The position numbers and the translations under genes were made by a program. Positions 8,853 to 18,037 of a stretch of DNA of 64,000 nt are shown here, one piece after another. The stretch covers positions 124,001-188,000 of the forward strand of contig LWTM01000077.1 of the NCBI GenBank assembly GCA_002101205.1, in the 5' to 3' direction. Numbering within the stretch: position 1 is the first letter of the stretch; each line of letters opens with the position of its first letter. The notes below the pieces were generated by a model, which was given only the letters and a program-made list of their open reading frames with translations, was not told the DNA's origin and made no database searches. The stretch comes from Cycloclasticus sp. symbiont of Poecilosclerida sp. N. Lineage in GTDB: Bacteria; Pseudomonadota; Gammaproteobacteria; Methylococcales; Cycloclasticaceae.

Positions 8853-10304
8853 ATGGATAAAAATTTGAAGATGAAACTACCTGATTTTAGCCAAGCATCA
8901 GTATTGGTTGTTGGTGATTTGATGCTGGATAGAAACTGGCAAGGAGACACATCGCGTATCTCACCAGAAGCGCCTGTACCCGTAGTGCACGTTAAGGATG
9001 TTGAAGACCGTCCTGGCGGTGCGGGGAATGTTGCTTTAAATATCGCGGCACTAGATTCATCCGTCACAGTGCTGGGTTATACTGGCAGTGATGACGCGGC
9101 GCAGGAGCTAAAAAGTCAGTTAGAACAGGCCAACGTTAGCTGCCAGTTTGAGCAATTAAAAGATCAGCCGACGATTACTAAGTTGCGTGTTTTGAGCCGT
9201 CATCAACAACTGATTCGTTTGGATTTTGAAGACAGTTTTCATGACCTGCCAGTAAAAAAATTACTTGCGCGTTTTACTAAAGCTTTGCACGAACATGATG
9301 TCGTTATTTTGTCAGACTACGGCAAAGGGACGTTAGCACCTGTTCAGCAGTTGATTGAAGAATCGAAAGCGGCGGGCAAAAAAGTGCTTATAGACCCGAA
9401 GGGTAGTAACTTTTCAAAATATCGAGGTGCGACATTAATCACGCCAAATTGGAGCGAATTCCAAGCGGTTGTCGGTGAGTGCGATTCAGAAGAAGAGTTT
9501 GTTTCGCGAGGCTTGGCACTAGTAGAAGAATTACAGCTTGAAGCATTACTCGTCACACGAGGCGAAAAAGGCATGACCTTGTTGCAACCAAATCAAGACA
9601 CCATTAATTTACCAACACAAGCGCAAGAGGTGTTTGATGTTACAGGTGCGGGTGATACGGTTATTTCAACTTTAGCGGCGTGTTTGGCGGCGGGCTCAAG
9701 CTTTTCAGAAGCAACCGTGTTGGCTAATCAGGCCGCAGGTTTAGTGGTGGCGAAACTAGGCACGGCAACGATCAACCAGCAGGAATTAAAAGCAACATTG
9801 CATATATTGGATGATATGCCACGAGGTTTTTTGAGCGCCGATGATTTGGAAGTTGCTATCACTACTGCGCGAGTTAATGGTGAGAAAATTGTTTTAACCA
9901 ATGGTTGCTTTGATATTTTACACCTAGGTCATGTTCGCTATTTAGAACAAGCAAAAAACTTGGGTGACAGGCTTATTATTTTGGTGAACGATGATGCGTC
10001 TGTTCGCAGGCTTAAAGGCCCAGAGCGTCCGATTAACGCACTAGAAACGCGGGCGAAAATGCTATCAGCTTTAGCCTGTGTAGACTGGGTTTGCGCATTT
10101 TCGGAAGACTCCCCACGTGAACACATTTGCCGAATTTTACCGGATGTACTAGTTAAAGGTGGCGATTACAAAGACATTAAAGACATTAAAGGCCACGACT
10201 GTGTTGCGCAGGCGGGTGGGGCAACGTACGTGCTAGATTACGTCGATGGTTGCTCGACAACTGACTTAATTAAAAACATACGTGGCACAAACACTAAAAG
10301 GTAA
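8853..10304 (+). CDS. hldE: Bifunctional heptose-7-phosphate kinase / heptose-1-phosphate adenylyltransferase
   Basis: Makes ADP-heptose for the LPS inner core. Residues 1-320 form a PfkB-type kinase with VLVVGDLMLDRNW, RPGGAGNVALNI and the signature VFDVTGAGDTVISTLAACLA near residue 262. Residues 345-480 form a nucleotidyltransferase with TNGCFDILHLGHVRYLEQA (HxGH-type). The 483-residue length is that of the fused enzyme. Codon 7 (8871, MKLPDFSQ) is an alternative start closer to E. coli HldE. hldD follows after 6 bases, then waaA, giving an LPS core operon. Confidence 0.97.
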   Translation: MDKNLKMKLPDFSQASVLVVGDLMLDRNWQGDTSRISPEAPVPVVHVKDVEDRPGGAGNVALNIAALDSSVTVLGYTGSDDAAQELKSQLEQANVSCQFEQLKDQPTITKLRVLSRHQQLIRLDFEDSFHDLPVKKLLARFTKALHEHDVVILSDYGKGTLAPVQQLIEESKAAGKKVLIDPKGSNFSKYRGATLITPNWSEFQAVVGECDSEEEFVSRGLALVEELQLEALLVTRGEKGMTLLQPNQDTINLPTQAQEVFDVTGAGDTVISTLAACLAAGSSFSEATVLANQAAGLVVAKLGTATINQQELKATLHILDDMPRGFLSADDLEVAITTARVNGEKIVLTNGCFDILHLGHVRYLEQAKNLGDRLIILVNDDASVRRLKGPERPINALETRAKMLSALACVDWVCAFSEDSPREHICRILPDVLVKGGDYKDIKDIKGHDCVAQAGGATYVLDYVDGCSTTDLIKNIRGTNTKR

Positions 10305-10310
10305 ACGAAG

Positions 10311-11252
10311 ATGATAATTGTAACGGGCGGCGCAGGTTTTATTGGCAGTAATATTGTGCAAGGTTTAAATGCGAAAGGCATTGAAGATATCTTAGTGGTC
10401 GATGATTTATGTGACGGCACAAAGTTTAAAAACATTGTTGATGGGCGTATTGCCGATTATATGGATAAAGACGATTTCTTAGACAGTGTGTCAGTCGATG
10501 ATTTCGATGACGTGAATGTAGAAGCCATTTTTCATGAAGGTGCTTGTTCATCCACGACCGAGTGGGATGGTCAGTTGATGATGGAGAACAACTACGAGTA
10601 CTCCAAGACGCTTTTCCATTTTTGTCAAACCAATAAGGTTCCTTTTATTTACGCATCAAGCGCTTCTGTGTATGGCGGCGGCGGTGTTTTTAAAGAAGAC
10701 CTTGCCAACGAAGCGCCCCTAAATGTGTATGGCTATTCTAAGTTTTTGTTTGACCAATACGTACGCAAGCAAACATTAACTAGTCAAGTGGTTGGTTTGC
10801 GCTATTTCAATGTTTATGGGCCGCGCGAACAACATAAAGGCAGTATGGCGAGTGTAGCTTTTCACTTGAATAACCAGCTACTGGAGGATGGCGAAGTGAA
10901 GCTTTTTGCTGGCTGTGATGGGTATGGCGATGGCGAGCAAGTACGCGACTTCGTTTACGTTGGCGATGTGGTAGATATTAACCTTTGGTTTTTAGATAAC
11001 CCCAGAGTTTCGGGCATATTCAACTGTGGAACAGGCAAAAGCCAACCGTTTAATGATGTGGCAAAAGCTGTTCTTGACTACCACCAAAAAGGCTCTCTGA
11101 GTTACATTCCCTTTCCTGATCATTTGACAGGCCATTACCAAAGTTTTACCGAGGCAGACTTAACCGCTTTACGTGCAGCAGGTTGCGATCATGTCTTTAA
11201 AACGGTAGACGAGGGTGTGAAATGTTACATGGAATGGCTAAACAAACCATAG
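10311..11252 (+). CDS. hldD: ADP-L-glycero-D-manno-heptose 6-epimerase
   Basis: Last step of ADP-L,D-heptose synthesis, acting on the product of HldE. The 313-residue short-chain dehydrogenase-type protein has the NADP loop [11 protein letters not shown] at residues 6-16, [11 protein letters not shown] near residue 114, the catalytic [12 protein letters not shown] (Tyr-x3-Lys) near residue 138, and [19 protein letters not shown] near residue 165, which is diagnostic of HldD. It directly follows hldE and precedes waaA. Confidence 0.97.
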   Translation: MIIVTGGAGFIGSNIVQGLNAKGIEDILVVDDLCDGTKFKNIVDGRIADYMDKDDFLDSVSVDDFDDVNVEAIFHEGACSSTTEWDGQLMMENNYEYSKTLFHFCQTNKVPFIYASSASVYGGGGVFKEDLANEAPLNVYGYSKFLFDQYVRKQTLTSQVVGLRYFNVYGPREQHKGSMASVAFHLNNQLLEDGEVKLFAGCDGYGDGEQVRDFVYVGDVVDINLWFLDNPRVSGIFNCGTGKSQPFNDVAKAVLDYHQKGSLSYIPFPDHLTGHYQSFTEADLTALRAAGCDHVFKTVDEGVKCYMEWLNKP

Positions 11253-11278
11253 CTAAGCAAAAGAGCCGTTAAATTCCT

Positions 11279-12547
11279 ATGCGTTTGGCATATTCCGTAC
11301 TGCTTTACTTGTGTTCACCGATCGTTGTGTTGCGGTTGTTATTGCATGGGCGCAAATCACCGGCTTACCTTAGTCGTTGGGGAGAGAGGTTTGGTTGGTA
11401 CAAAAAAACGCAGCCAAGCGGTGTGATTTGGTTTCATACGGTATCAGTGGGTGAGGCTGAAGCTGCGTTCCCCCTTATTAATATCGTCGCTGAGCAACAA
11501 CCGAATACGCCGATTTTAGTTACCACCATCACACCGACAGGTTCAGCACGTGTAAAAGCCTTTTTAGGTCACCGTGTACATCATGTGTATTTGCCATACG
11601 ACACTCCAGGAGCGATGCGGCGCTTTTATCGAAAGTTTAAACCACACGTTGCGGTTATTTTAGAGACAGAAATATGGCCGAATATGTTCTACCAAGCTAA
11701 AAAGCTAGGTATTCCATCTTTGATTGTTAATGCGCGAATGTCTGAAAAATCAGCAAAAGGCTATGCGCGATTAGGCTCATTAATGAAGCAAACGCTGGCC
11801 GACATTACGCATATATGCGCCCAGAATCAGCGCAGTGCAGATCGATTTATTGGTTTAGGTTTAGATAAAAGCAAAGTAACGGTGCCCGGCAATATTAAAT
11901 TTGATATGGAATTGCCCGCTCATTTGCTTGAGCACGCCGAAGTAATCCGACGGGACTGGTTCCAACAAAGACCCAGTTGGATGGCGGCGAGTACGCACGA
12001 AGGGGAAGAAGACAAAGTGCTAGTAGCATTCGAGCAAATAAAAAAGCAACGAACAGATGCACTATTAGTACTCGTCCCAAGACATCCAGAACGCTTTAAT
12101 GATGTTGCTAAGTTATGCGAAAAACGCGGCTTTACAGTAACACGGCGAACGGCACAAAAGTCCCAGCGAGTTGATAGTGATGTGTTCTTATTGGATACGC
12201 TAGGTGAATTAAAACTGTATTACGCCACCGTTGATGTTGCTTTTATTGGCGGAAGTTTTGTTCCTGTTGGAGGGCATAATATGCTCGAAGCAGCAGCGCT
12301 ATCGGTACCTGCTTTATTTGGCCCGTTCGTGCATAACTTTGCTGAAATCAGTGAACGCTTACTGGCAATAGACGCGGCTATTCAAGTAACAACTGCTGAT
12401 GAATTAGCAACGCAAGTGACGTATTTACTGGAACACTCAGAGCAACGTGACCAAATGGGTGTTGCTGGACGCGCGTTCGTTGAGCAAAACCAAGGAGCGG
12501 TGAATAAAGTCGCCAGCCATATTGTTAGATTGCTCAATGGGTGCTGA
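11279..12547 (+). CDS. waaA: 3-deoxy-D-manno-octulosonic acid (Kdo) transferase
   Basis: Transfers Kdo from CMP-Kdo to lipid A precursor at the inner membrane. The 422-residue protein has the N-terminal membrane anchor (residues 3-22) and the WaaA segments WFHTVSVGEAEAAFPLI, TTITPTGSARVKAF, ILETEIWPN and NARMSEKSAKGY. The C-terminal nucleotide-sugar region carries LVPRHPERF and FIGGSFVPVGGHNMLEAAAL. It closes the LPS core operon and overlaps the next gene. Confidence 0.97.
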   Translation: MRLAYSVLLYLCSPIVVLRLLLHGRKSPAYLSRWGERFGWYKKTQPSGVIWFHTVSVGEAEAAFPLINIVAEQQPNTPILVTTITPTGSARVKAFLGHRVHHVYLPYDTPGAMRRFYRKFKPHVAVILETEIWPNMFYQAKKLGIPSLIVNARMSEKSAKGYARLGSLMKQTLADITHICAQNQRSADRFIGLGLDKSKVTVPGNIKFDMELPAHLLEHAEVIRRDWFQQRPSWMAASTHEGEEDKVLVAFEQIKKQRTDALLVLVPRHPERFNDVAKLCEKRGFTVTRRTAQKSQRVDSDVFLLDTLGELKLYYATVDVAFIGGSFVPVGGHNMLEAAALSVPALFGPFVHNFAEISERLLAIDAAIQVTTADELATQVTYLLEHSEQRDQMGVAGRAFVEQNQGAVNKVASHIVRLLNGC

Positions 12548-13721
12548 TTTAAGTCGACTAAAAGTTCTTGCGTCTGGTGTTTTCTGTTTAATTTTAACGA
12601 TGGGTATAGCGCGCTTTTCCTATACCCCGATGATGCCGATTATGTTCGATCAAACGGCACTAAGCAAAGTGTTAGCTGGTTGGTTGGCCACCATAAATTA
12701 CGCAGGATATATGCTAGGTTCATTAACCGCGATGCTCGTCAGCAACTTGATTATTAAAGATAGAATTTATCGTCTTGGTTTAATTCTGGCGATTGTCACG
12801 ACTTTCATGATGGGCTTGTCTGAAGAGCCATGGGTGTGGGCAGTATCCAGGTTTGTGGCTGGTTTTAGTACAGCGTCGGGTATATTAATTGGTTCTGGCT
12901 TGATGTTGAGCTGGCTTATTACGCATAACCACCGAAGTGAGATGGGCATTCATTTTAGTGGTATTGGCTTAGGTATTTCAGGTGCTGCCCTACTGCTTTG
13001 GTTTTCAGAATCACTCAGCTGGTCGCAACAATGGCTAGCGATGGGTTTGTTGGGCGTTTTTTTAGCCATACCGGCTTGGCGTTGGTTACCGCCGCCGGAT
13101 GTGTCAGGCGCGAATACATCGGGAAAGTTGCTTAAAGATAACCCCCCTAGCAAACGTTTTCTAAAATTAATGATCTGGGCATATTTTTGTGCTGGTTTTG
13201 GCTTTGTTATTAGCGCTACGTATATCGTAGCCATTGTAGAAAGCCAGCCAGCGATGGAAGGGAAAGGTGAGCTAGCCTTTTTGATTTTAGGGCTTTGCGC
13301 GGCGCCTGCATGCATTATTTGGGACCTTATTTCAAGAAAAGTGGGGATACTAAATGCGTTGCTACTGGTTTATGCCATTCATGCCCTAGGCATTGTTTTA
13401 CCAACGCTAAACGATACGTTGTTATTTGCTTTGCTCAGTGCTGGCTTATATGGATTCACCTTCGTTGGTATTGTCAGTATCGTGCTGACAATGGCTGGCC
13501 GCTTTTACCCAACAAAGCCGGCAAAACTGATGGGCTTATTAACCATAAGCTATGGTGTGCCGCAAATTATTGCGCCAACAATAGCGGGCTATTTAGCTGA
13601 AATATCAGGGAATTATAATGCTGCTTTATATATGGCAAGTGGCTTTGTGATACTAGGTTTCTTTACGATTTTAGTGATTAAAAAGTATGCAGGACAAGAT
13701 ATCGATAAGCTAGAGAGATGA
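12537..13721 (+). CDS. MFS transporter, YbfB/YjiJ family
   Basis: A 12-helix major facilitator of about 395 residues. The start MGADLSRLKVLASGVFCLIL is followed by the family signature GIARFSYTPMMPIMFDQTAL, then NYAGYMLGSLTAML, RFVAGFSTASGILIGSGLML and a second six-helix half from about residue 220. The frame opens at 12522; the ATG at 12537 gives only an 11-base overlap with waaA and is the better start. The substrate is unknown. Coupling to an LPS gene is probably incidental. Confidence 0.85.
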   Translation: MGADLSRLKVLASGVFCLILTMGIARFSYTPMMPIMFDQTALSKVLAGWLATINYAGYMLGSLTAMLVSNLIIKDRIYRLGLILAIVTTFMMGLSEEPWVWAVSRFVAGFSTASGILIGSGLMLSWLITHNHRSEMGIHFSGIGLGISGAALLLWFSESLSWSQQWLAMGLLGVFLAIPAWRWLPPPDVSGANTSGKLLKDNPPSKRFLKLMIWAYFCAGFGFVISATYIVAIVESQPAMEGKGELAFLILGLCAAPACIIWDLISRKVGILNALLLVYAIHALGIVLPTLNDTLLFALLSAGLYGFTFVGIVSIVLTMAGRFYPTKPAKLMGLLTISYGVPQIIAPTIAGYLAEISGNYNAALYMASGFVILGFFTILVIKKYAGQDIDKLER

Positions 13722-13837
13722 AGTGCTTGTTACGTGCAATTTCCTTGAACAATGACTGTCCCTGGTTTTCTGTTGATGAAGGGCTTAAGTTTTTTTCTAG
13801 CACGCCTACCAAATAATGCTAATAATTAAAGCTTATA

Positions 13838-14343
13838 GAGACCTTTGCATAAATCAACCCAAAACCACCAATTTGGTAAAATAGTATTCATAACTGGGCT
13901 GAAATAGAATAAACCCTATTAATCTTTATTCATCCAAACGCGGTGCGCCTAGCTATCCGCCGCTAATGATGTTTAAGCTCCTTACTGTCCAAGCTTGGTA
14001 TAACCTGAGTGATGAAGCCTTAGAAAACAAATTGCCAGAGGTTTAATGTTCAGGCGTTTTATTGATTTGAGTTTGTCACAATCTGCGCCGGGTTATTCAA
14101 GCATTTGGCGTTTTAGACAACTGCTGAATACAGAAAAACTGCTAGAGGCACTACTGACAGACAAAAACAAGACAACAAACAACGCTCATCGATTCGTTAT
14201 ATTTTTGAAAGAACCTTTGGGCTGTTAAAACTTCATCCTAGTTTAACTAAGGCAAGACGATAGACCGTAACAAAGCCATGGCTCAACTCATTGCCATGAG
14301 TCATAACCTTAAGACTGGAATGAATGTTTCTAAAAAAATATAA
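13838..14343 (+). pseudogene. IS5-family transposase relic with one terminal repeat
   Basis: A terminal repeat GAGACCTTTGCA begins at 13838. Downstream, three frames give transposase pieces. KRGAPSYPPLMMFKLLTVQAW continues to WYNLSDEALENKLPEV, then stop. MFRRFIDLSLSQSAPGYSSI continues to RFRQLLNTEKLLEALLTDK. After loss of the catalytic core, SSIRYIFERTFGLLKLHPS and RNKAMAQLIAMSHNLKTGM are the C-terminal end. This is the IS5 transposase architecture with frameshifts and an internal deletion removing most DDE residues. No right terminal repeat is visible before the next gene. The copy is dead. Sequence 13722-13837 holds nothing I can name. Confidence 0.8.
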
Positions 14344-14357
14344 AAACGGGAGTTAGG

Positions 14358-15023
14358 ATGGAAATTATGGATTATGCAAAGATCTCTTATAATCAGATTA
14401 AAGGAGGCAACTCTACCTCTAACACAGCGTTTGGATATGGGGGTTTAAATAGCTTTGGGCAAGGTTGGAAAAACATTTTTGCTACAAGTGATAAAAATAC
14501 CGATAAAACCATTATTAATATTGTGCGTTTCTCTACCAAACTGGGCAGCATGTTTGCTTGTGCAACAAACCAAGGATTGTGTCTTTTAGAATTTAGCGAT
14601 AGGTCTAAGCTTGACAATGAGTTTAAGGATTTATGCAAACGACTTAACGGGGTTATTCTGCCAGGCAATAATCAATACTTAGACTTAGTACAACCTCAAG
14701 TCGTTGAATATTTTGATGGCAATCGTAAAGACTTTGAAATTGACTTGCACCTAGTTGGTACCGATTTTCAAAAAGAAGTTTGGCAAGCACTGCTAACCGT
14801 CCCTTACGGAGAAACTTGCAGTTATCAACAAGAAGCAACCATTATGGGAAGAGCAAGTGCAGTCCGTGCGGTTGCCAGTGCGAATAGTTATAACAAAGTC
14901 TGCTTAATTGTGCCTTGTCACCGTGTCATCGCTACGGACGGCTCACTGGGTGGCTATAATTCTGGGCTAGAAAGAAAGCAATTTTTATTAGACTTAGAAA
15001 AAAATACATCTCAAAAAGGCTAA
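14358..15023 (+). CDS. Methylated-DNA--protein-cysteine methyltransferase, Ada-like with eroded HTH
   Basis: Removes alkyl groups from O6-methylguanine by suicidal transfer to its own cysteine. The C-terminal methyltransferase domain is intact: TDFQKEVWQALLTVPYGETC, SAVRAVASANSYNKV, then IVPCHRVIATDGSLGGYNSG with the acceptor Cys near residue 192. Residues 20-44 (NTAFGYGGLNSFGQGWKNIF) match the second half of an AraC/Ada-type helix-turn-helix, but the first half and the Ada zinc domain are missing. The gene starts right after the IS5 relic, so a front-end deletion linked to the element is plausible. The catalytic domain should still work. Confidence 0.85.
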   Translation: MEIMDYAKISYNQIKGGNSTSNTAFGYGGLNSFGQGWKNIFATSDKNTDKTIINIVRFSTKLGSMFACATNQGLCLLEFSDRSKLDNEFKDLCKRLNGVILPGNNQYLDLVQPQVVEYFDGNRKDFEIDLHLVGTDFQKEVWQALLTVPYGETCSYQQEATIMGRASAVRAVASANSYNKVCLIVPCHRVIATDGSLGGYNSGLERKQFLLDLEKNTSQKG

Positions 15024-15283
15024 TTGCAGGTGCTTTTTGGCAAATAATTGGGTCGAAGGAAAGTTAACTTTTAACCTTCTCCGGTATTCCTTGTTTTTTT
15101 GGCGGGGGGCGAGTTTTTATTTTCGCACGATATCATGAAAAATCCAGACTAATTGTTGAGTGAGGACGCTACCTTTGATTTTGAATCGAGTGATATGCAT
15201 CACAATTACGCTAATCAGACCATAGATTTTCTAAGGACTCACCAAGTAAGGTCATTGACCCTTAAATATGGCTGTGGGGGGAA

Positions 15284-15760
15284 TTACGGAATTCTAATAA
15301 TATGGTTAATCTGACGAGTAAAAGGGGTTGCACCTTCTCTTAATAAGAATACTGCCCAAATATCTTGAAAGGCCATCATGGATATATTGGATGGGTCTGT
15401 CTTTCTTTGCCAATAAAGTGTGGTCAAATGTTTGTTGGCACTATGTTTCAATGTTGTTAGCTGCGCGTAAGTGCCGCCTGGGAGCTGCTCCCCTAAGAAA
15501 ATAAAAATGCCTGTGTCCCCTTTGTGCCATGTGGGTATTGATGCACTGGGGTTTATTGTTCGCCAGAAACCCTGCCATTGAACTTTATTTTTCATCACCA
15601 AGAATAGACGTTTATTTTCAATTGGAGAATCTCCATACCAACTGTGACGAATATTATCTGGTGTAATTTCAAACTCTTCGTTCATTACGTTTGGCGTGGA
15701 CGTGCTAATCATTGGGTAGAAAAATAATCCTACTATTGTTAGTTTAATTAATTTATGCAT
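15284..15760 (-). CDS. Exported protein of unknown function (PrcB-like C-terminal region possible)
   Basis: About 158 residues from the ATG at 15760 (the frame opens at 15790), with a signal peptide MHKLIKLTIVGLFFYPMIS. The mature part has VQWQGFWRTIN, TGIFIFLGEQLPGGTYAQL and FLLREGATPFTRQINHII. A WxxFW segment followed by a beta strand ending in LG and PGG(T/Y) recalls the PrcB C-terminal fold, but I would not assign it. It precedes no partner on its strand; the subtilase lies upstream on the same strand, about 110 bases away. The interval 15024-15283 holds nothing recognisable. Confidence 0.6.
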   Translation of the reverse strand: MHKLIKLTIVGLFFYPMISTSTPNVMNEEFEITPDNIRHSWYGDSPIENKRLFLVMKNKVQWQGFWRTINPSASIPTWHKGDTGIFIFLGEQLPGGTYAQLTTLKHSANKHLTTLYWQRKTDPSNISMMAFQDIWAVFLLREGATPFTRQINHIIRIP

Positions 15761-15901
15761 CTTTAGAACCGTTTCATAGAACAACGACAAGGTCTAGTAA
15801 ATAATCATTCTAATAGGTGAACAATTAATTAGTCGTAAAGGTATTGTAGTAACTCCTCAAAATGGAGTCGCTAGAGCATGCAAAAGGCCTCGCTTTAATA
15901 A

Positions 15902-17725
15902 CTAAACTACAGCGTAGTCGTCTAGGTTCTCTTCAAAGTATGCTAATGCATTTGCGATATTAATTTGTGTATAACCAACTGGCCCTTCTGGCTCTGGTGT
16001 TGGTTCTGGTGTTGGTTCACCACCTGCCAAGTCGTTTAGCGTTAAACTCAAATCGTAATCTGTACCAATATCAAGATTAACGCCATCAAAATAATCAACG
16101 GCAACATAGTAAGTGCCCGCATCTAAATTTTCGCTATACGAAATATCAACAGCTCCCCATTCCCAGCCGTTTTTTATCACCAGACCGTTCTCGTTATAAA
16201 GATTCAAATCGACATCAGAAGACAAACCAGTCAAGGCGAAATCAACCGTGCCAGATTCTGATAAACTAAATTGGAAGTAGTCCTGATTATCTGTTTCTTT
16301 ATGTAGCGAATTGCTTAATTCTTTAGTACCAACAGTAAGGGTTCCTAATTCGTTAGCACCTGCGATTGTGTCATCGTTTTCGCTAAGGTCAGGTGTCGGT
16401 GCGGGCGTAGGGTCGGGTTCAGGCGTCGGTGCGGGCGTAGGGTCAGGTGTCGGTGTTGGTTCACCACCTACTGGGCCGTTTAGCGTTAAACTCAAATCGT
16501 AATCTGTACCAATATCAAGATTAACGCCATCAAAATAATCAACGGCAACATAGTAAGTGCCTGCATCTAGATTTTTGCTATACGAAATATCAACAGCTCC
16601 CCATTCCCAGCCTTTTTTTATCACCAGACCGTTCGCGCTATAAAGATTCAAATCGACATCAGAAGACAAGCCAGTCAAGGCGAAATCAACCGTGCCAGAT
16701 TCTGATAAGCTAAATCGGAAGTAATCCTGATTATCTGTTTCTTTATGTAGCGAATTGCTTAATTCTTTAGTACCAACAGTAAGGGTTCCTAATTCGTTAG
16801 CACCCGCGATTGTGCCATCGTTTTCGCTAGGGGTCGGCGTTGTTGGTGTAGGCGTTGGTGTAGGCGTTGGTGTAGATGTGCCATTATAAGAACTCAAAGC
16901 CACATCACTATCAGCTTCGCCTGCAGAATAGGCACTAATGCCACTAGAAAGGCCCCCTGATTCGTAAGTAGTAATCTTATCGCCTGTTTTTTGGATTAAG
17001 TCCATAAACTGCTCGTCAGTAATTTTGTGTCCCAGTAAATTTATCGCTGCCTCTTGCACAAGTGCTGCTGTTGCCGCAACAATCGGTGCAGAATAACTAG
17101 TGCCTGAAACCTGATGAACCACACCATTGCCGTCGGTTACTGAAATATCTTTGCCTAATGCGGCAATATCAGTAAGGCTTTTATGCTGTTGAGAGAACCA
17201 GGTGAATTTACCACCACTATTCACTGCAGAGACCGCGAATACACTGTCACTTGAAGCTAGATAATTGACACCATCAACATCATAAGATTGAGCTTTATTG
17301 CCTGATGCAACGGTAATTACAACCCCTTTATCGTCTAAAGCTTTATATTCGTCAGAACCCGCCCAAGTCTCTGGCGTTTGAACGTTACCGGAAGCTAAGG
17401 ATAGATTAACCGCCACGATATTGTACTTATCAGTATTGTCAACAACCCATTGCAGCGCTTTTTCCATGGCAGAGGAATGAGCCAGTTGTGCGCCATCTTC
17501 AAATACTTTGAGATGAATGATATTGATACCAGAAGCGACTTGTTGAGCAACATTAGCTACTATCCCGCCGTGATTCACTCCTGTATTACTTGCATCACCA
17601 TCATTGTCTGCAAAATCATACGAATAGACAACATTTTCATTCTGATAGTTGCTTGAAGAACCCGTATCAATAATGACAATTGTCTGCCCAGATCCAGTAT
17701 AGCTACCCTTGTAGTTACTCAACAT
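15902..17725 (-). CDS. Subtilisin-like serine protease with two PPC domains
   Basis: A 607-residue S8 peptidase. The catalytic triad is visible: Asp20 (VIIDTGSS), His52 (GVNHGGIVANV), Ser210 (SGTSYSAP), with the oxyanion Asn143 (TVASGN). After residue 280 a PTPTPT linker leads to a PPC-type domain (about 300-415), a second Pro/Thr linker, and a nearly identical second PPC domain (about 450-565). There is no N-terminal signal peptide or propeptide; the protein begins almost at the catalytic core. The C-terminus ends DDYAVV, an acidic residue plus hydrophobic tail as in many type I secretion substrates. Export by a type I system is inference; no such system is in the window. Confidence 0.88.
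   Translation of the reverse strand: MLSNYKGSYTGSGQTIVIIDTGSSSNYQNENVVYSYDFADNDGDASNTGVNHGGIVANVAQQVASGINIIHLKVFEDGAQLAHSSAMEKALQWVVDNTDKYNIVAVNLSLASGNVQTPETWAGSDEYKALDDKGVVITVASGNKAQSYDVDGVNYLASSDSVFAVSAVNSGGKFTWFSQQHKSLTDIAALGKDISVTDGNGVVHQVSGTSYSAPIVAATAALVQEAAINLLGHKITDEQFMDLIQKTGDKITTYESGGLSSGISAYSAGEADSDVALSSYNGTSTPTPTPTPTPTTPTPSENDGTIAGANELGTLTVGTKELSNSLHKETDNQDYFRFSLSESGTVDFALTGLSSDVDLNLYSANGLVIKKGWEWGAVDISYSKNLDAGTYYVAVDYFDGVNLDIGTDYDLSLTLNGPVGGEPTPTPDPTPAPTPEPDPTPAPTPDLSENDDTIAGANELGTLTVGTKELSNSLHKETDNQDYFQFSLSESGTVDFALTGLSSDVDLNLYNENGLVIKNGWEWGAVDISYSENLDAGTYYVAVDYFDGVNLDIGTDYDLSLTLNDLAGGEPTPEPTPEPEGPVGYTQINIANALAYFEENLDDYAVV
16012..16836. repeat. Two-copy tandem duplication inside the subtilase (444-bp period)
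   Basis: The block from about 16012 to 16392 is repeated almost base for base from about 16456 to 16836. Matching points such as GTTTAGCGTTAAACTC at 16034 and 16478 are 444 bases (148 codons) apart. Each copy codes for one PPC domain plus a Pro/Thr linker. The few differences imply recent duplication or continuing gene conversion. Confidence 0.85.
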
Positions 17726-17814
17726 AAAATGTACTCTGTCAATAGTTTAACCTGACTATACACATTTTTCTTATAGATGTCCACCCAGTAAAATGGGACT
17801 TCAATACGTCAATA

Positions 17815-18003
17815 ATTAATGAGGCGACGAGTCATATCAATGGAATTGAGTCGTTCTGGGGTTATGCTAAAATGCGACTGGTTGAAGTGTAAAGGAATGG
17901 ATAAAGGTATGTTCAATTTACACCTTACATGAGTGTGAGTTTAGATTTAATAATCGAGAGCAAGATCTATACAATATTTTGCTCAAAATGTTCACAGAAT
18001 AGC
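17815..18003 (+). pseudogene. IS1595-family transposase C-terminal relic
   Basis: Three frames reconstruct the end of an IS1595 (ISXO2-like) transposase. The first is INEATSHINGIESFWGYAK followed by MRLVEV and a stop. The second is KGMDKGMFNLHLT. The third is ECEFRFNNREQDLYNILLK followed by MFTE and a stop. HINGIESFWGYAK and LHLxECEFRFNNR are hallmark segments. It lies in the gap between the subtilase and the STT3-like gene. The rest of this 312-base gap shows nothing else clear. Confidence 0.75.
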
Positions 18004-18037
18004 CCCTTAACTTGTCATAACTCTAAGACAATAAATT

